This document shows positions 8,205-18,831 of a DNA stretch of 64,000 bases, one piece after another. The stretch's first letter is position 1. Each line of letters starts with the position of its first letter. The notes below the pieces were generated by a model. That model worked only from the letters and a program-made list of their open reading frames with translations, was not told the DNA's origin and ran no database searches. The position numbers and the translations under genes are program-made. The stretch lies in contig JAPWJW010000003.1 of assembly GCA_028283825.1 (NCBI GenBank), positions 2,542,501 to 2,606,500 on the forward strand. The letters run 5' to 3'. Source of the stretch: Azospirillaceae bacterium. Its GTDB lineage: Bacteria > Pseudomonadota > Alphaproteobacteria > Azospirillales > Azospirillaceae.

Positions 8205-9641
8205 TCAGGCGGCGGCCGTGCCGCCGACGGTCAGCCCGTCGATGCGCAGGGTGGGCTGGCCCACGCCCACCGGCACGCTCTGCCCCTGCTTGCCGCAGAC
8301 GCCGATGCCCTCATCCAGGCAGCTGTCGTTGCCGATCATGGTGACCTTGGTCAGGGCGTCGGGGCCGTTGCCGATCAGGGTGGCGCCCTTGACCGAGGGG
8401 CCGATCTTGCCATCCTCGATCAGATAGGCCTCGGAGGCGGAGAAGACGAACTTGCCGGACACGATGTCCACCTGGCCGCCGCCGAAGTTGACGGCGTACA
8501 GCCCGCGCTTGACGGAGGACAGGATCTCCTCCGGCGTGCGGTCGCCCGAGCGCATCATGGTGTTGGTCATGCGCGGCATGGGCACGCTGCTGAAGCCCTG
8601 GCGCCGGCCGTTGCCGGTGGGCTTCACCCCCATCAGGCGGGCGTTCATGCGGTCCTGCATGTAGCCGACCAGGATGCCGTCCTCGATCAGGGTGTTGCAC
8701 TGGCTGGGCGTGCCCTCGTCATCCACGGTGATGGACCCGCGGCGGCCTTCCAGCGTGCCGTCGTCAACCACGGTGACACCGGGGGCGGCCACCCGCTGCC
8801 CGATGAGGGAGGAGAAGGCGGAGGTGGACTTGCGGTTGAAGTCGCCCTCCAGCCCATGGCCGATGGCCTCGTGCAGCAGCACGCCGCACCAGCCCGGCCC
8901 CAGCACCACCGGCATCTCGCCCGCCGGCGCCGGGATGGCGGCCAGGTTGACCAGGGCCTGGCGCAGGGCCTCGTCCACATGGTGGCGCCAGGTTTCCGGC
9001 TGCATGTAACGCTCATACGCCACGCGGCCGCCGGCGCCGTAGCTGCCGGCCTCCATGCGGTCACCCTCGCCCACGACGACGGAGACGTTCAGGCGCACCA
9101 GCGGGCGGACGTCGGCCACGCGGTGGCCGTCGGCGCGGATGATCTGTACCGCCTGCCATTCGCCCGACAGGCTGGCGCTGACCTGGCGCACGCGGGGATC
9201 GCGGCTGCGGGCATAGGCGTCGATGTCGGCCAGCAGCTTCACCTTGGCCTCGAACGGCACCAGCGACAGTGGGTTGTCGGAGGCGTAGAGGGCGCGGTTG
9301 GTGCCCACCGGCGGCTCGGCATAAATGCCGCCGTGGCCGGCCTGCACCGTGCGCACCGTGGCTGCTGCGCGCTTCAGCGCGTCTTCCGACAGGTTGGAGG
9401 CGTGGGCGAAGCCGGTGGTCTCGCCGGCGACGGACCGCAGGCCGAAGCCCTGGGTGGTGTCGAACGACGCGCTCTTGAGCTTGCCGTCGTCCCAGAACAC
9501 GCCTTCGGACTGGGCATATTCCAGGTACAGCTCCCCATCGTCGCCGCCCTTCAGTGCGTCGGCCACGATCGATTCGGTGCGGGTGCGGTCCAATCCGGCC
9601 CGGGTGAAAAACAGATCGTCGGTCTGGGCGAGCAGGCTCAT
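8205..9641 (-). CDS. tldD: Metalloprotease TldD
   Basis: TldD (478 residues) is the metal-binding subunit of the TldD/TldE protease. That complex processes microcin B17 and CcdA in E. coli and unfolded peptides more generally. The HExxxH zinc motif is visible as LLHEAIGHGLEGDF. Other family marks are YLEYAQSEGVFWDDGKLKS at the N-terminus, GGGQVDIVSGKFVFSASE, and ATLIGNGPDALTKVTMIGND near the C-terminus. No tldE/pmbA partner is present in the window. ATG 9641 gives the normal length. The gene is divergent from coxB across a 576-bp gap. Confidence 0.96.
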   Translation of the reverse strand: MSLLAQTDDLFFTRAGLDRTRTESIVADALKGGDDGELYLEYAQSEGVFWDDGKLKSASFDTTQGFGLRSVAGETTGFAHASNLSEDALKRAAATVRTVQAGHGGIYAEPPVGTNRALYASDNPLSLVPFEAKVKLLADIDAYARSRDPRVRQVSASLSGEWQAVQIIRADGHRVADVRPLVRLNVSVVVGEGDRMEAGSYGAGGRVAYERYMQPETWRHHVDEALRQALVNLAAIPAPAGEMPVVLGPGWCGVLLHEAIGHGLEGDFNRKSTSAFSSLIGQRVAAPGVTVVDDGTLEGRRGSITVDDEGTPSQCNTLIEDGILVGYMQDRMNARLMGVKPTGNGRRQGFSSVPMPRMTNTMMRSGDRTPEEILSSVKRGLYAVNFGGGQVDIVSGKFVFSASEAYLIEDGKIGPSVKGATLIGNGPDALTKVTMIGNDSCLDEGIGVCGKQGQSVPVGVGQPTLRIDGLTVGGTAAA

Positions 9642-10217
9642 GGGTCGGAACTCCGGGTGTCGGGCGGGAAAACGGGGACCGTCATCCCGCGAACAGGCAT
9701 GCCCATAAGATGGCGCGTCGCCGCCGTTGCCGCCAGGGGTAAAGGCCGCCAGCCCCGCCGGATGCCCGGAAACGGTGGAAAAGATGGGGGTGCCGGCACG
9801 GCCAGGCTGTGACGTTTGCCAAAGTGGGCCGCCACCGTAACGGGTTCGGATATCTCATCATTACGCCCTTCGGTGTACGCGTCGGGTGCGGTGCCTGCTT
9901 TACGTCAAGGTTTGGGAACGTTATGGTTTGCAACGATACGGGTTGCCTCAACCATCGGGCGCCTGTTGATGCTGGGTCCAAATCCCGGGCAGGCCTTGTT
10001 CGCCGACCTCCCCTCCGCATCGCCCGCCGCACCGGGCGTGGGCGCGGGGAAACCAGGTCAGGAACGGGGCCCATAAAGAATATTCGGGAGGATGGGGCGG
10101 CATTCAGCGACCGGCGGGCGCCTTCGATGACAGGGAAGGCGGCACCGGCGCGATCCATAGGACGACAATCTTCGGGTGGGGCGCCTGGCGCCCCCGGCAA
10201 CGAGAGAGTGGTGAGGG
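9642..10217. other. Intergenic region between tldD and coxB
   Basis: This 576-bp divergent region has no convincing gene on either strand; the frames that stay open are Arg/Pro-rich and unlike any family. A GGGGCGC/GCGCCCC hairpin with a CTG loop lies at 10178-10194, just before the coxB ribosome-binding purines, and may sit in the coxB leader. The tldD and coxB promoters should be here, but I cannot place them with confidence. Confidence 0.5.
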
Positions 10218-12789
<2,572 letters not shown>

Positions 12790-12829
12790 CGAACCCGCGC
12801 TGAGGGTGGCATCATCTGCATAGGCGACG

Positions 12830-12863
12830 ACCGCGCGGGAGGGGTGGCTTCCCGCGCGGTTTT
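12830..12863 (+). terminator. Intrinsic terminator between coxA and ctaB
   Basis: A perfect 11-bp stem (12830-12840 with 12850-12860) with a 9-nt loop is followed by TTTTG. It could reduce readthrough, so that the structural subunits II and I exceed the assembly genes downstream. Confidence 0.85.
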
Positions 12864-12929
12864 GCCTGATTAAAGGCGGTGCCGTTTCCCCGCATGGTGA
12901 CGGCCTCGTCAGATGAGATGCGAAGACCG

Positions 12930-13862
12930 ATGACCGATACCGCCTTAGAAGGCCAGACTGACAGCGTCCGTACCGACCGCCTGCCGGGGACCGTCGCCGA
13001 CTACTTCGCCCTGCTGAAGCCGCGGGTCATGTCGCTGGTGGTGTTCAGCGGCCTGGCCGGCCTGGTGGTGGCGCCGGGCAAGCTGCATCCGGTGCTGGCT
13101 GTCGTGGCCCTGTTGTGCATCGCCGTGGGCGCCGGTGCCGCCGGCGCCATCAACATGTGGTACGACCGCGACATCGACGCGGTGATGGAACGCACGCGCG
13201 GCCGGCCGATCCCGCAAGGGCGGGTGGACGCGGATGAGGCGCTGGCCTTCGGCGTGGTGCTGTCGGTGGCGTCGGTCCTGCTGATGGGCCTGGCGGTCAA
13301 CTGGGTGGCGGCGGCGATCCTGGGCTTCGCCAACGCCTTCTATGTCCTGGTCTACACCATGTGGCTGAAGCGCCGCACACCGCAGAACATCGTCATCGGC
13401 GGTGCGGCCGGCGCCTTCCCGCCCATGATCGGCTGGGCGGCGGTGACGGGCGACGTCGCCATCGGCCCGGTGCTGCTGTTCCTGCTGGTCTTCTTCTGGA
13501 CGCCGCCGCATTTCTGGGCCCTGGCGCTGTTCCGGCGCGGCGATTACCAGCGCGCCGGCGTGCCCATGCTGCCCGTGGTGGCGGGCGAGGCGGTGACCAA
13601 GCGCCATATGCTGATCTACACCCTGCTGCTGGTGCCCATCGCCATGGCGCCGCACTGGTTCGGTGTGGGCGGCATCGCCTATCTGGTCGGCACCACCATC
13701 CTGAGCCTGCTGTTCGTCGCCTGCGCCGTGCGCGTCATGCTGGACAAGAGCGGGACCTACCGTGCCGCCAAGCAGATGTTCGCCTATTCCATCCTCTACC
13801 TTTTCCTGTTGCTGGCCATCCTGATCGGTGAACGGCTGGTCGCCTGGGTCCTCGCCATCTAA
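12930..13862 (+). CDS. ctaB: Protoheme IX farnesyltransferase (heme O synthase)
   Basis: This membrane prenyltransferase adds a farnesyl group to heme B to give heme O, the precursor of heme A for the aa3 oxidase. It has the UbiA-superfamily motif NMWYDRDIDAVMERTRGRPIP and the later FFWTPPHFWALALFRRGDY typical of CtaB/COX10. Many hydrophobic helices are evident. ATG 12930 (MTDTALEGQ) gives 310 residues; in-frame starts at 12879 and 12894 would add residues that lack family similarity. It lies after the terminator that follows coxA and before the small CoxF-like gene. Confidence 0.95.
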   Translation: MTDTALEGQTDSVRTDRLPGTVADYFALLKPRVMSLVVFSGLAGLVVAPGKLHPVLAVVALLCIAVGAGAAGAINMWYDRDIDAVMERTRGRPIPQGRVDADEALAFGVVLSVASVLLMGLAVNWVAAAILGFANAFYVLVYTMWLKRRTPQNIVIGGAAGAFPPMIGWAAVTGDVAIGPVLLFLLVFFWTPPHFWALALFRRGDYQRAGVPMLPVVAGEAVTKRHMLIYTLLLVPIAMAPHWFGVGGIAYLVGTTILSLLFVACAVRVMLDKSGTYRAAKQMFAYSILYLFLLLAILIGERLVAWVLAI

Positions 13863-13940
13863 GGGTGTGGCCTATCCTAAGGCCGGGCGGCAGGCTATCC
13901 TGGTTCTGCCGTCCATCTTCAGGAACCGTGATCCCACCCC

Positions 13941-14156
13941 ATGGCAAACATCCCCGTTTCCGGTACCCCAGTCTCCGGCACCCCCCAGGCCGAGGCGGCC
14001 CCGGCCGCACCCGGAGCCGTCCCGGTTGACCCCGCCGAGCGCGCGCGCCGTCAGCGGTCCAAGAACGTGGCGCTATTCTTGGCGTTGATCGGCTTCGTCG
14101 CATTGATCTATGTCGTCGCCATCGTGCGCATGGGCATGAACGCGCCCGGTAATTGA
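13941..14156 (+). CDS. CoxF-like small single-pass membrane protein
   Basis: The protein is 71 residues. It has a Pro/Ala-rich N-terminal part with a repeated PVSGTP, a basic patch (RARRQRSKN) and one membrane helix (VALFLALIGFVALIYVVAIV) close to the C-terminus. Small proteins of this design sit between ctaB and ctaG in many alphaproteobacterial oxidase operons and are labelled CoxF. Their role is not established; a helper role in oxidase assembly is inferred from position. The basic patch before the helix predicts that the N-terminus stays in the cytoplasm. Confidence 0.8.
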   Translation: MANIPVSGTPVSGTPQAEAAPAAPGAVPVDPAERARRQRSKNVALFLALIGFVALIYVVAIVRMGMNAPGN

Positions 14157-14244
14157 CGCGCGCCCACCCCGGGGCCCACACTGCGTGAAGAATCAGGCGG
14201 GAAAACCCGCCCCATGGCGAAAGCCAGACAGGGAGACGGACCGC

Positions 14245-14976
14245 GTGACGACCTCTGCCCCCCCGACTCAACGACCAGATCCCGACGCCCTGGCACGGCG
14301 CAACCGTCGCATGCTGGTGGGCGCGCTGGCCTTGGTGGCCGGCATGGTGGGCCTCAGTTTCGCGTCCGTGCCGCTCTACCGCGTTTTCTGCCGGGCCACG
14401 GGCTTCGGTGGCACCACCCAGGTGGCGACGCGCGGTGCCGATCGCATCATCGACCGCGTCATGACCGTGCGCTTCGATGCCGTCGTGAACCGCGACCTGC
14501 CCTGGCAGTTCCGCCCGGTGCAGAACGCCGTTGATGTCAAGCTGGGGGAGGTGAATGAGGCGCACTTCCGCGCCAAGAACCTGTCGGACCATGCGCTGGT
14601 GGGGACGGCCACCTTCAACGTCACGCCCGACAAGGCCGGCATCTATTTCAACAAGATCCAGTGTTTCTGTTTCACCCGCCAGCGGCTGGAACCGGGGCAG
14701 GAGGTGGACATGCCCGTCACCTTCTTCGTCGACCCCTCGGTGGCCGACGACCCGCACATGAAGGACGTGGGCGCCATCACCCTGTCCTACACCTTCTTCC
14801 GCGCGGCGGATCAGACCGCGGCGGCCGTTCAGGACGCGCCGACACAACCGGCGGCCGCCACGCCTCTCATACCAAAGTCTGAAGCGTTGCCGGGCAATGG
14901 CTCGGCCACCGCACAACCTCTGGACGGGGGCGGCAGGAAAGTTTACCAAGGAAGTGTCCAGTCCCCTCCCGGCTGA
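14245..14976 (+). CDS. ctaG: Cytochrome c oxidase assembly protein CtaG (Cox11 family)
   Basis: CtaG/Cox11 delivers copper to the CuB site of subunit I. The protein has one N-terminal membrane helix (MLVGALALVAGMVGLSFASV), then the periplasmic domain starting with VPLYRVFCRATGFGGTTQ. The copper-binding CFCF pair lies in KIQCFCFTRQRLEPGQEVDMP, and FFVDP follows. GTG 14245 is chosen because a strong GGGAGACGG ribosome-binding sequence precedes it; the in-frame ATG at 14185 lacks one. The protein has 243 residues with a low-complexity tail of about 50 after AITLSYTFFRA, longer than in most relatives. Confidence 0.95.
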   Translation: MTTSAPPTQRPDPDALARRNRRMLVGALALVAGMVGLSFASVPLYRVFCRATGFGGTTQVATRGADRIIDRVMTVRFDAVVNRDLPWQFRPVQNAVDVKLGEVNEAHFRAKNLSDHALVGTATFNVTPDKAGIYFNKIQCFCFTRQRLEPGQEVDMPVTFFVDPSVADDPHMKDVGAITLSYTFFRAADQTAAAVQDAPTQPAAATPLIPKSEALPGNGSATAQPLDGGGRKVYQGSVQSPPG

Positions 14977-15067
14977 GGGGGCCCAGGGAGGGCATCACGG
15001 ACCGGGGCGGCAATGACCGCCGAAATCTGACGACCACGCGTTGTTTTGATCCGAGGGAAACAAAAAC

Positions 15068-15937
15068 ATGGCTGAAGTCCAGGCACATTCCGCACCCGGC
15101 GACTCTGAAGTCATCAAGCAGCCTTATCATCTGGTCGATCCCAGCCCGTGGCCCCTGGTCGCGGCTGCTGCGGCGGGCCTGCTGACCACGGGGGCGGTGC
15201 TGGGCATGCACGGCCACGGCTGGGTGCTGGCCATCGTCGGTTTCCTGGGTGTGCTGGGCGTCATGTTCGCCTGGTGGCGCGACGTCATCGGCGAATCGGT
15301 GGTGCGCAAGCTGCACACCCCGGTGGTGAAGATCGGCCTGCGCTACGGCATGTCGCTGTTCATCGCGTCGGAGGTCATGTTCTTCGTGGCCTTCTTCTGG
15401 GCCTTCTTCGACACCAGCATCTATTTCAACGAGGCGCAGCAGGTGGCGCGCAGCGCCGCCAACGGCGGCGTGTGGCCGCCCAAGGGGATCGAGTCCATCA
15501 ACCCCTTCGACATGCCCTTGCTGATGACGGTCATCCTGTTGCTGTCCGGCACCACGGTCACCTGGGCGCACCACGCCCTGATCGAGGGCAAGAACAAGGA
15601 GGCGGCGAAGGCCCTGGGCTTCACCATCCTGCTGGGCCTGCTGTTCAGCTGCTTCCAGGCTTATGAGTACTATCACGCGGAATTCGGCTTCGCGCAGAAC
15701 GCCTATACCGGCGCCTTCTTCATGGCGACGGGCTTCCACGGCTTCCACGTCATCGTCGGCACGATCTTCCTGATCGTCTGTTTCTTCCGTACCCGCGCCG
15801 GCCACTTCACACCCAAGAGCCATTTCGGGTTCGAGGCGGCGGCCTGGTACTGGCACTTCGTGGACGTGGTCTGGCTGTTCCTGTTCATCAGCATCTACTG
15901 GTGGGGTTCCCTCCCGCGTGGCGGGGTCCCGCACTGA
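15068..15937 (+). CDS. coxC: Cytochrome c oxidase subunit III
   Basis: Subunit III (289 residues, seven predicted helices) stabilises the aa3 oxidase and helps proton uptake to the D-channel. Typical parts are HLVDPSPWPL at the N-terminus, FAWWRDVIGES, SEVMFFVAFFWAFFD with the conserved Glu in helix III, TTVTWAHHAL, and the final FGFEAAAWYWHFVDVVWLFLF. The start at 15068 follows an AGGGAAACAAAAAC leader. Its stop codon overlaps a possible CTG codon of the following DUF983 gene, so the two genes are tightly linked. Confidence 0.97.
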   Translation: MAEVQAHSAPGDSEVIKQPYHLVDPSPWPLVAAAAAGLLTTGAVLGMHGHGWVLAIVGFLGVLGVMFAWWRDVIGESVVRKLHTPVVKIGLRYGMSLFIASEVMFFVAFFWAFFDTSIYFNEAQQVARSAANGGVWPPKGIESINPFDMPLLMTVILLLSGTTVTWAHHALIEGKNKEAAKALGFTILLGLLFSCFQAYEYYHAEFGFAQNAYTGAFFMATGFHGFHVIVGTIFLIVCFFRTRAGHFTPKSHFGFEAAAWYWHFVDVVWLFLFISIYWWGSLPRGGVPH

Positions 15938-16365
15938 CCCGGGCGAATTCGCCTTTGGAACCGGATGCCTCTACCATCGCCCCGATCCTGGCGGGCTTGC
16001 GCTGCAAGTGTCCCCGCTGCGGTCGGGGCGATCTGTTCACGGGCTTCCTCACCGTGGCGGACCGCTGCACTGTTTGCGGGCTGGAGCTGGCGCGGGGCGA
16101 CAGCGGCGACGGGCCGGCCGTCTTCCTGATCTTCCTTCTGGGCTTCATCATCGTGCCCGTGGCCCTGATGGTGTCCATGCGGGTGGACTGGCCCCTGTGG
16201 CTGACCGGCATGGTCTGGGGCGTGGTCATCCTGGGCAGCACCCTGGGCCTGCTGCGCCCGGCCAAGGGCGTGGTCTTCGCCCTGCAATACCGCTATCGCC
16301 GCGCTGAATTCGACGACCCGGCCGATTCATCTGAGCCCGCGCCGGACGACAGCCACAAGGACTAA
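15901..16365 (+). CDS. DUF983 family membrane protein
   Basis: DUF983 proteins are found beside oxidase genes in alphaproteobacteria. This one carries a zinc-ribbon-like pair of CxxC motifs (CKCPRCGRGDLF and CTVCGLELARGD) followed by two membrane helices (VFLIFLLGFIIVPVALMV and LTGMVWGVVILGSTLGLL). The function is unknown; a role in oxidase biogenesis is inferred from context. The start is uncertain. GTG 15901 overlaps coxC by 37 bp, while a TTG at 15952 (LEPDAS) lies just after the coxC stop and may be the real one, giving 137 residues. Confidence 0.85.
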   Translation: MGFPPAWRGPALTRANSPLEPDASTIAPILAGLRCKCPRCGRGDLFTGFLTVADRCTVCGLELARGDSGDGPAVFLIFLLGFIIVPVALMVSMRVDWPLWLTGMVWGVVILGSTLGLLRPAKGVVFALQYRYRRAEFDDPADSSEPAPDDSHKD

Positions 16366-16371
16366 GGTCGC

Positions 16372-17136
16372 ATGACGTCTCCGTCCACCACCGTTGCCTC
16401 CACCGGACCCGCCGCCGCCAAGGGGCGCCGCCGTTTCCGTCCCACCTTCTGGGGCGGGCTGGTGGCGGGAACGGCCATCGTGTTCATGGTCGGCCTGGGC
16501 ACCTGGCAGGTGCAGCGGCTGTTCTGGAAACAGGGGATATTGCAGCATATCCAGGACCAGATGGCGGCCGCGCCCACCGACCTGCCGGCCACCATCGCTG
16601 ATCCGAAGGCTTGGGATTATCGGCGGGTGCGCGTCACCGGCCATTTCCTGAACGATCATGAACTGTACCTGGGCGCCCGCTCACTGAAGGGCGTGCCCGG
16701 CTACGACGTGGTCACGCCGCTGGTGCGGGCGGACGGTGGCGGGGTGGTCCTGGTGGATCGCGGCTGGGTTCCGACCCAGGGCAAGGATCCCACCTTGCGG
16801 CTGGACGGCCAACTGGCGGGGGAGGTGACGGTGGAGGGGGTGGCCCGCGTGCCGCCGCCGCGCGCCTGGATGCAGCCGGACAACCTGGTGAAGGATAATT
16901 TCTGGCTATGGTACGACCTGCCGGCCATGGCGGCCAAGGCCGGCACCGACCTGCCCGAACCCGTGGTGGTGGAGGCGGGAGCCACCCCCAACCCCGGCGG
17001 CTTCCCCGTCGGCGGCCAGACCCGCGTCACCGTACCCAACGACCACCTGCAATACGCGCTCACCTGGTACTGTCTGGCCGTCGCCCTGGCCGTCATCGCC
17101 TATTTGCGTTTCAGCCGGGTAGAGGCCGAGGCTTGA
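16372..17136 (+). CDS. surf1: SURF1 family oxidase assembly protein
   Basis: SURF1 (254 residues) assists insertion of heme a into subunit I. The two-helix topology is clear: an N-terminal helix (LVAGTAIVFMVGLGTWQVQRL, with the family signature LGTWQ.QRL) and a C-terminal helix in YALTWYCLAVALAVIAYL. The periplasmic domain has YRRVRVTGHFL, GVPGYDVVTPL and VLVDRGWVP, and the PNDHLQYALTWY motif precedes the last helix. It follows the DUF983 gene with a 6-bp gap and is the last gene of the oxidase cluster; two structured repeats come next. Confidence 0.95.
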   Translation: MTSPSTTVASTGPAAAKGRRRFRPTFWGGLVAGTAIVFMVGLGTWQVQRLFWKQGILQHIQDQMAAAPTDLPATIADPKAWDYRRVRVTGHFLNDHELYLGARSLKGVPGYDVVTPLVRADGGGVVLVDRGWVPTQGKDPTLRLDGQLAGEVTVEGVARVPPPRAWMQPDNLVKDNFWLWYDLPAMAAKAGTDLPEPVVVEAGATPNPGGFPVGGQTRVTVPNDHLQYALTWYCLAVALAVIAYLRFSRVEAEA

Positions 17137-17158
17137 TGCCTAATTCTTAACTCAAATA

Positions 17159-17258
17159 GCCCGCGACCGCGGGCGCCGGAGATTTCCGGGGAGCCGAAGG
17201 CGGACTGGAAATCGAGGATGAGGCAAGCGGGCGGATGCCCGCGCCCGCCGTCTGAGGG
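17159..17258 (+). repeat. Structured ~100-nt repeat, copy 1
   Basis: This is one of at least seven copies in the window. Hairpin I is GCCCGC-GACC-GCGGGC at 17159-17174. Hairpin II has arms GATTTCC and GGAAATC enclosing GGGGAGC. Hairpin III is GCGGGC-GGAT-GCCCGC. The element ends with CTGAGG. It lies directly 3' of surf1 and in tandem with copy 2. Confidence 0.85.
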
Positions 17259-17274
17259 AATAAGAATCAAACAA

Positions 17275-17370
17275 GCCCGCGACCGCGGGCGCCGGACCTT
17301 TTCGGGGAGCTTCAGCGGACTGAAAAGGGAGGATAGCCAAAGGCCCGGATGGGCCTGCCGGCGCTTGAGG
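17275..17370 (+). repeat. Structured ~100-nt repeat, copy 2
   Basis: Same order as copy 1: hairpin I GCCCGC-GACC-GCGGGC, hairpin II with changed arms CTTTTC/GAAAAG, and hairpin III AGGCCC-GGAT-GGGCCT. The terminal TTGAGG falls 8 bp before the stop of the convergent coiled-coil gene. Confidence 0.85.
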
Positions 17371-17378
17371 AACAAATA

Positions 17379-17960
17379 TCAAGAGGCAGCCAGGCGGGCG
17401 GCCTTGGCGGCGCGGGTTTCCAGCGTGGTGCTTGGGGCCGGCGCCTGGCCGGCGGCCATCGGCGCCGCCCGTTGCGCCAGGCTGGTGACGCGGAAGCCGC
17501 TGGCCAGGGGGAAGCGCCGTTCCAGGCGGGCGCGGGCGTTGGCGTCGTCGGACCCCCACAGCAGGAAACGGCGGCGCTGCCACGGCACGCTGGCCGGCTG
17601 GGCGTTCTCCGCCACGGTGCCGCCCACCTCCACCACCGTCAGCCAGGCGGTGTCGGCGGGGTTGCGCCGCTCCTCCAGCACGAAGATACGGTTTTCCGGC
17701 CGGGCGGCGCGCTTGGTCTCCTGCTCCAGCCGGGCGCAATCGTCCTGCAACGTTTCCATGGTCAGCAACAGGTGGCGGCGCTGCTGCTTCAGGCCATAGG
17801 TGACGCGGGCCAGGCGGCGCACGCGCTCCGCCTGTTCCCGCCGGCGGGTCAGGGCCTGGCGGCGGCGCGTCTTGGCCTCGGCGATGCGGGTCCAGGCGCG
17901 CTCACTGGCGACGCCCGCGGCCATCACCACGGCCAGCAGGCTCAGCATCAGGGCCATCAT
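17379..17960 (-). CDS. Membrane-anchored coiled-coil protein of unknown function
   Basis: The protein (193 residues from ATG 17960) has an N-terminal hydrophobic helix (MLSLLAVVMAAGVASERAW), then a long Arg/Glu/Gln-rich coiled coil (about residues 22-95), then a small globular part ending in RRFLLWGSDDANARARLER. That C-terminal stretch aligns without gaps to the end of the upstream neighbour (IEIWADNLADARRDVQR), sharing W, AxAR, R, P and G positions. The two genes therefore look like diverged duplicates. ATGA overlap with the upstream stop suggests coupled translation. I do not recognise a named family. A continuous frame reading through from 18551 exists but its middle is out-of-frame sequence. 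Confidence 0.78.
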   Translation of the reverse strand: MMALMLSLLAVVMAAGVASERAWTRIAEAKTRRRQALTRRREQAERVRRLARVTYGLKQQRRHLLLTMETLQDDCARLEQETKRAARPENRIFVLEERRNPADTAWLTVVEVGGTVAENAQPASVPWQRRRFLLWGSDDANARARLERRFPLASGFRVTSLAQRAAPMAAGQAPAPSTTLETRAAKAARLAAS

Positions 17961-18551
17961 GCCACGTTCTCCTGCCCGGATTCGGGGGCCTTGGCCACGC
18001 CACTGTTGCTCAGCTGTATGCTCAGCAGCACGTAACCCAGGGGTGGGGGGTAATAACGCTGAACGTCCCGCCGGGCGTCGGCCAGGTTGTCTGCCCAGAT
18101 CTCGATCACCTGTGGGCCCGCCCAGTCGGGATCCAGGCCCGGTGCCGCCTTGCCCTCGGCCAGGGCGGTCTGCACCTGGCGGTTGCACCATCCAGGCGAC
18201 AAACCGGTTCTGGCCGGAATCCTCCCGCCCCACCACCCGGATGGCGGCCTGGGCGGCGCGGCGCGCGTCCTCCAGTTCCTTGTCCAGGGCGTAGCGGCGG
18301 CGGCGCAACTCGCCCAGGGCGTTTTGCAGGACGGTCAATTCCGACCGCAATTCGCTTTCCCGGTTCTCGAACCGGTTTTCCAATTGGGCGCCCAGGGGCA
18401 GTCGGCTTTCGGCATGGCGCAGCTCCGGCTGTCGGTCGATGGCCGACTCGCCCAACTTGCCCAGCGCCAGGACGATCACGCCCGCCACCACCGCCAGGGT
18501 GCCGGCCAGCATGATCGCGTGCAGAAGCCCCATGTTCCGCCACAACCCCAT
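17957..18551 (-). CDS. Membrane-anchored coiled-coil protein, frameshifted near 18187
   Basis: Starting at ATG 18551 the protein has an N-terminal membrane helix (MLAGTLAVVAGVIVLALG) and a coiled coil (ESELRSELTVLQNALGELRR). The sensible frame switches after FVAWM to NRQVQTALAEGKAAPGLDP and continues to VLLSIQLSNSGVAKAP and a stop at 17957. Removing one base around 18183-18192 joins the two parts into 197 residues. Past that point the original frame becomes Gly/Arg/Pro-rich with no helix or strand pattern. The C-terminal motif matches the downstream gene. Function is unknown; by design it could be a periplasm-facing scaffold. A sequence error is more likely than decay. Confidence 0.72.
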
Positions 18552-18831
18552 TTAACCCGCTGTTCAGGCCCATCAAAAGCCTCGGGCGCACCGACAGGGC
18601 GGTCCGGCTTCGGCATAGGGTGATACAAGGGGGAAGGCTTGATGTTCAGAGGGTCGGTCCCATGGCCGACAACCTATTGCACCGCAACCAGCGCGACTTT
18701 CCAAGTGTCATTTCCACGCGCGCGTCGATATCCGGCCTATCTGTGCGAATCACCCATGCGGCCCCAGGGGTTTGGCCCACTTGCGGGACCTTGCGCGCAC
18801 TCGCTACTGTAGCGGCTTGGGTCATGAAGGG

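Noticed and set aside
17152-17400. Short frames giving FPVRLRLPGNLRRPRSR-type peptides (also near 60700 and 38480)
   Set aside because: These peptides recur because the structured repeat recurs; the frames are not conserved as proteins and lack ribosome-binding sites.
17379-18551. A single 390-residue protein spanning both coiled-coil genes
   Set aside because: The middle third is Gly/Arg/Pro-rich out-of-frame sequence, while the adjacent frame there encodes a sensible segment that aligns with the downstream gene.
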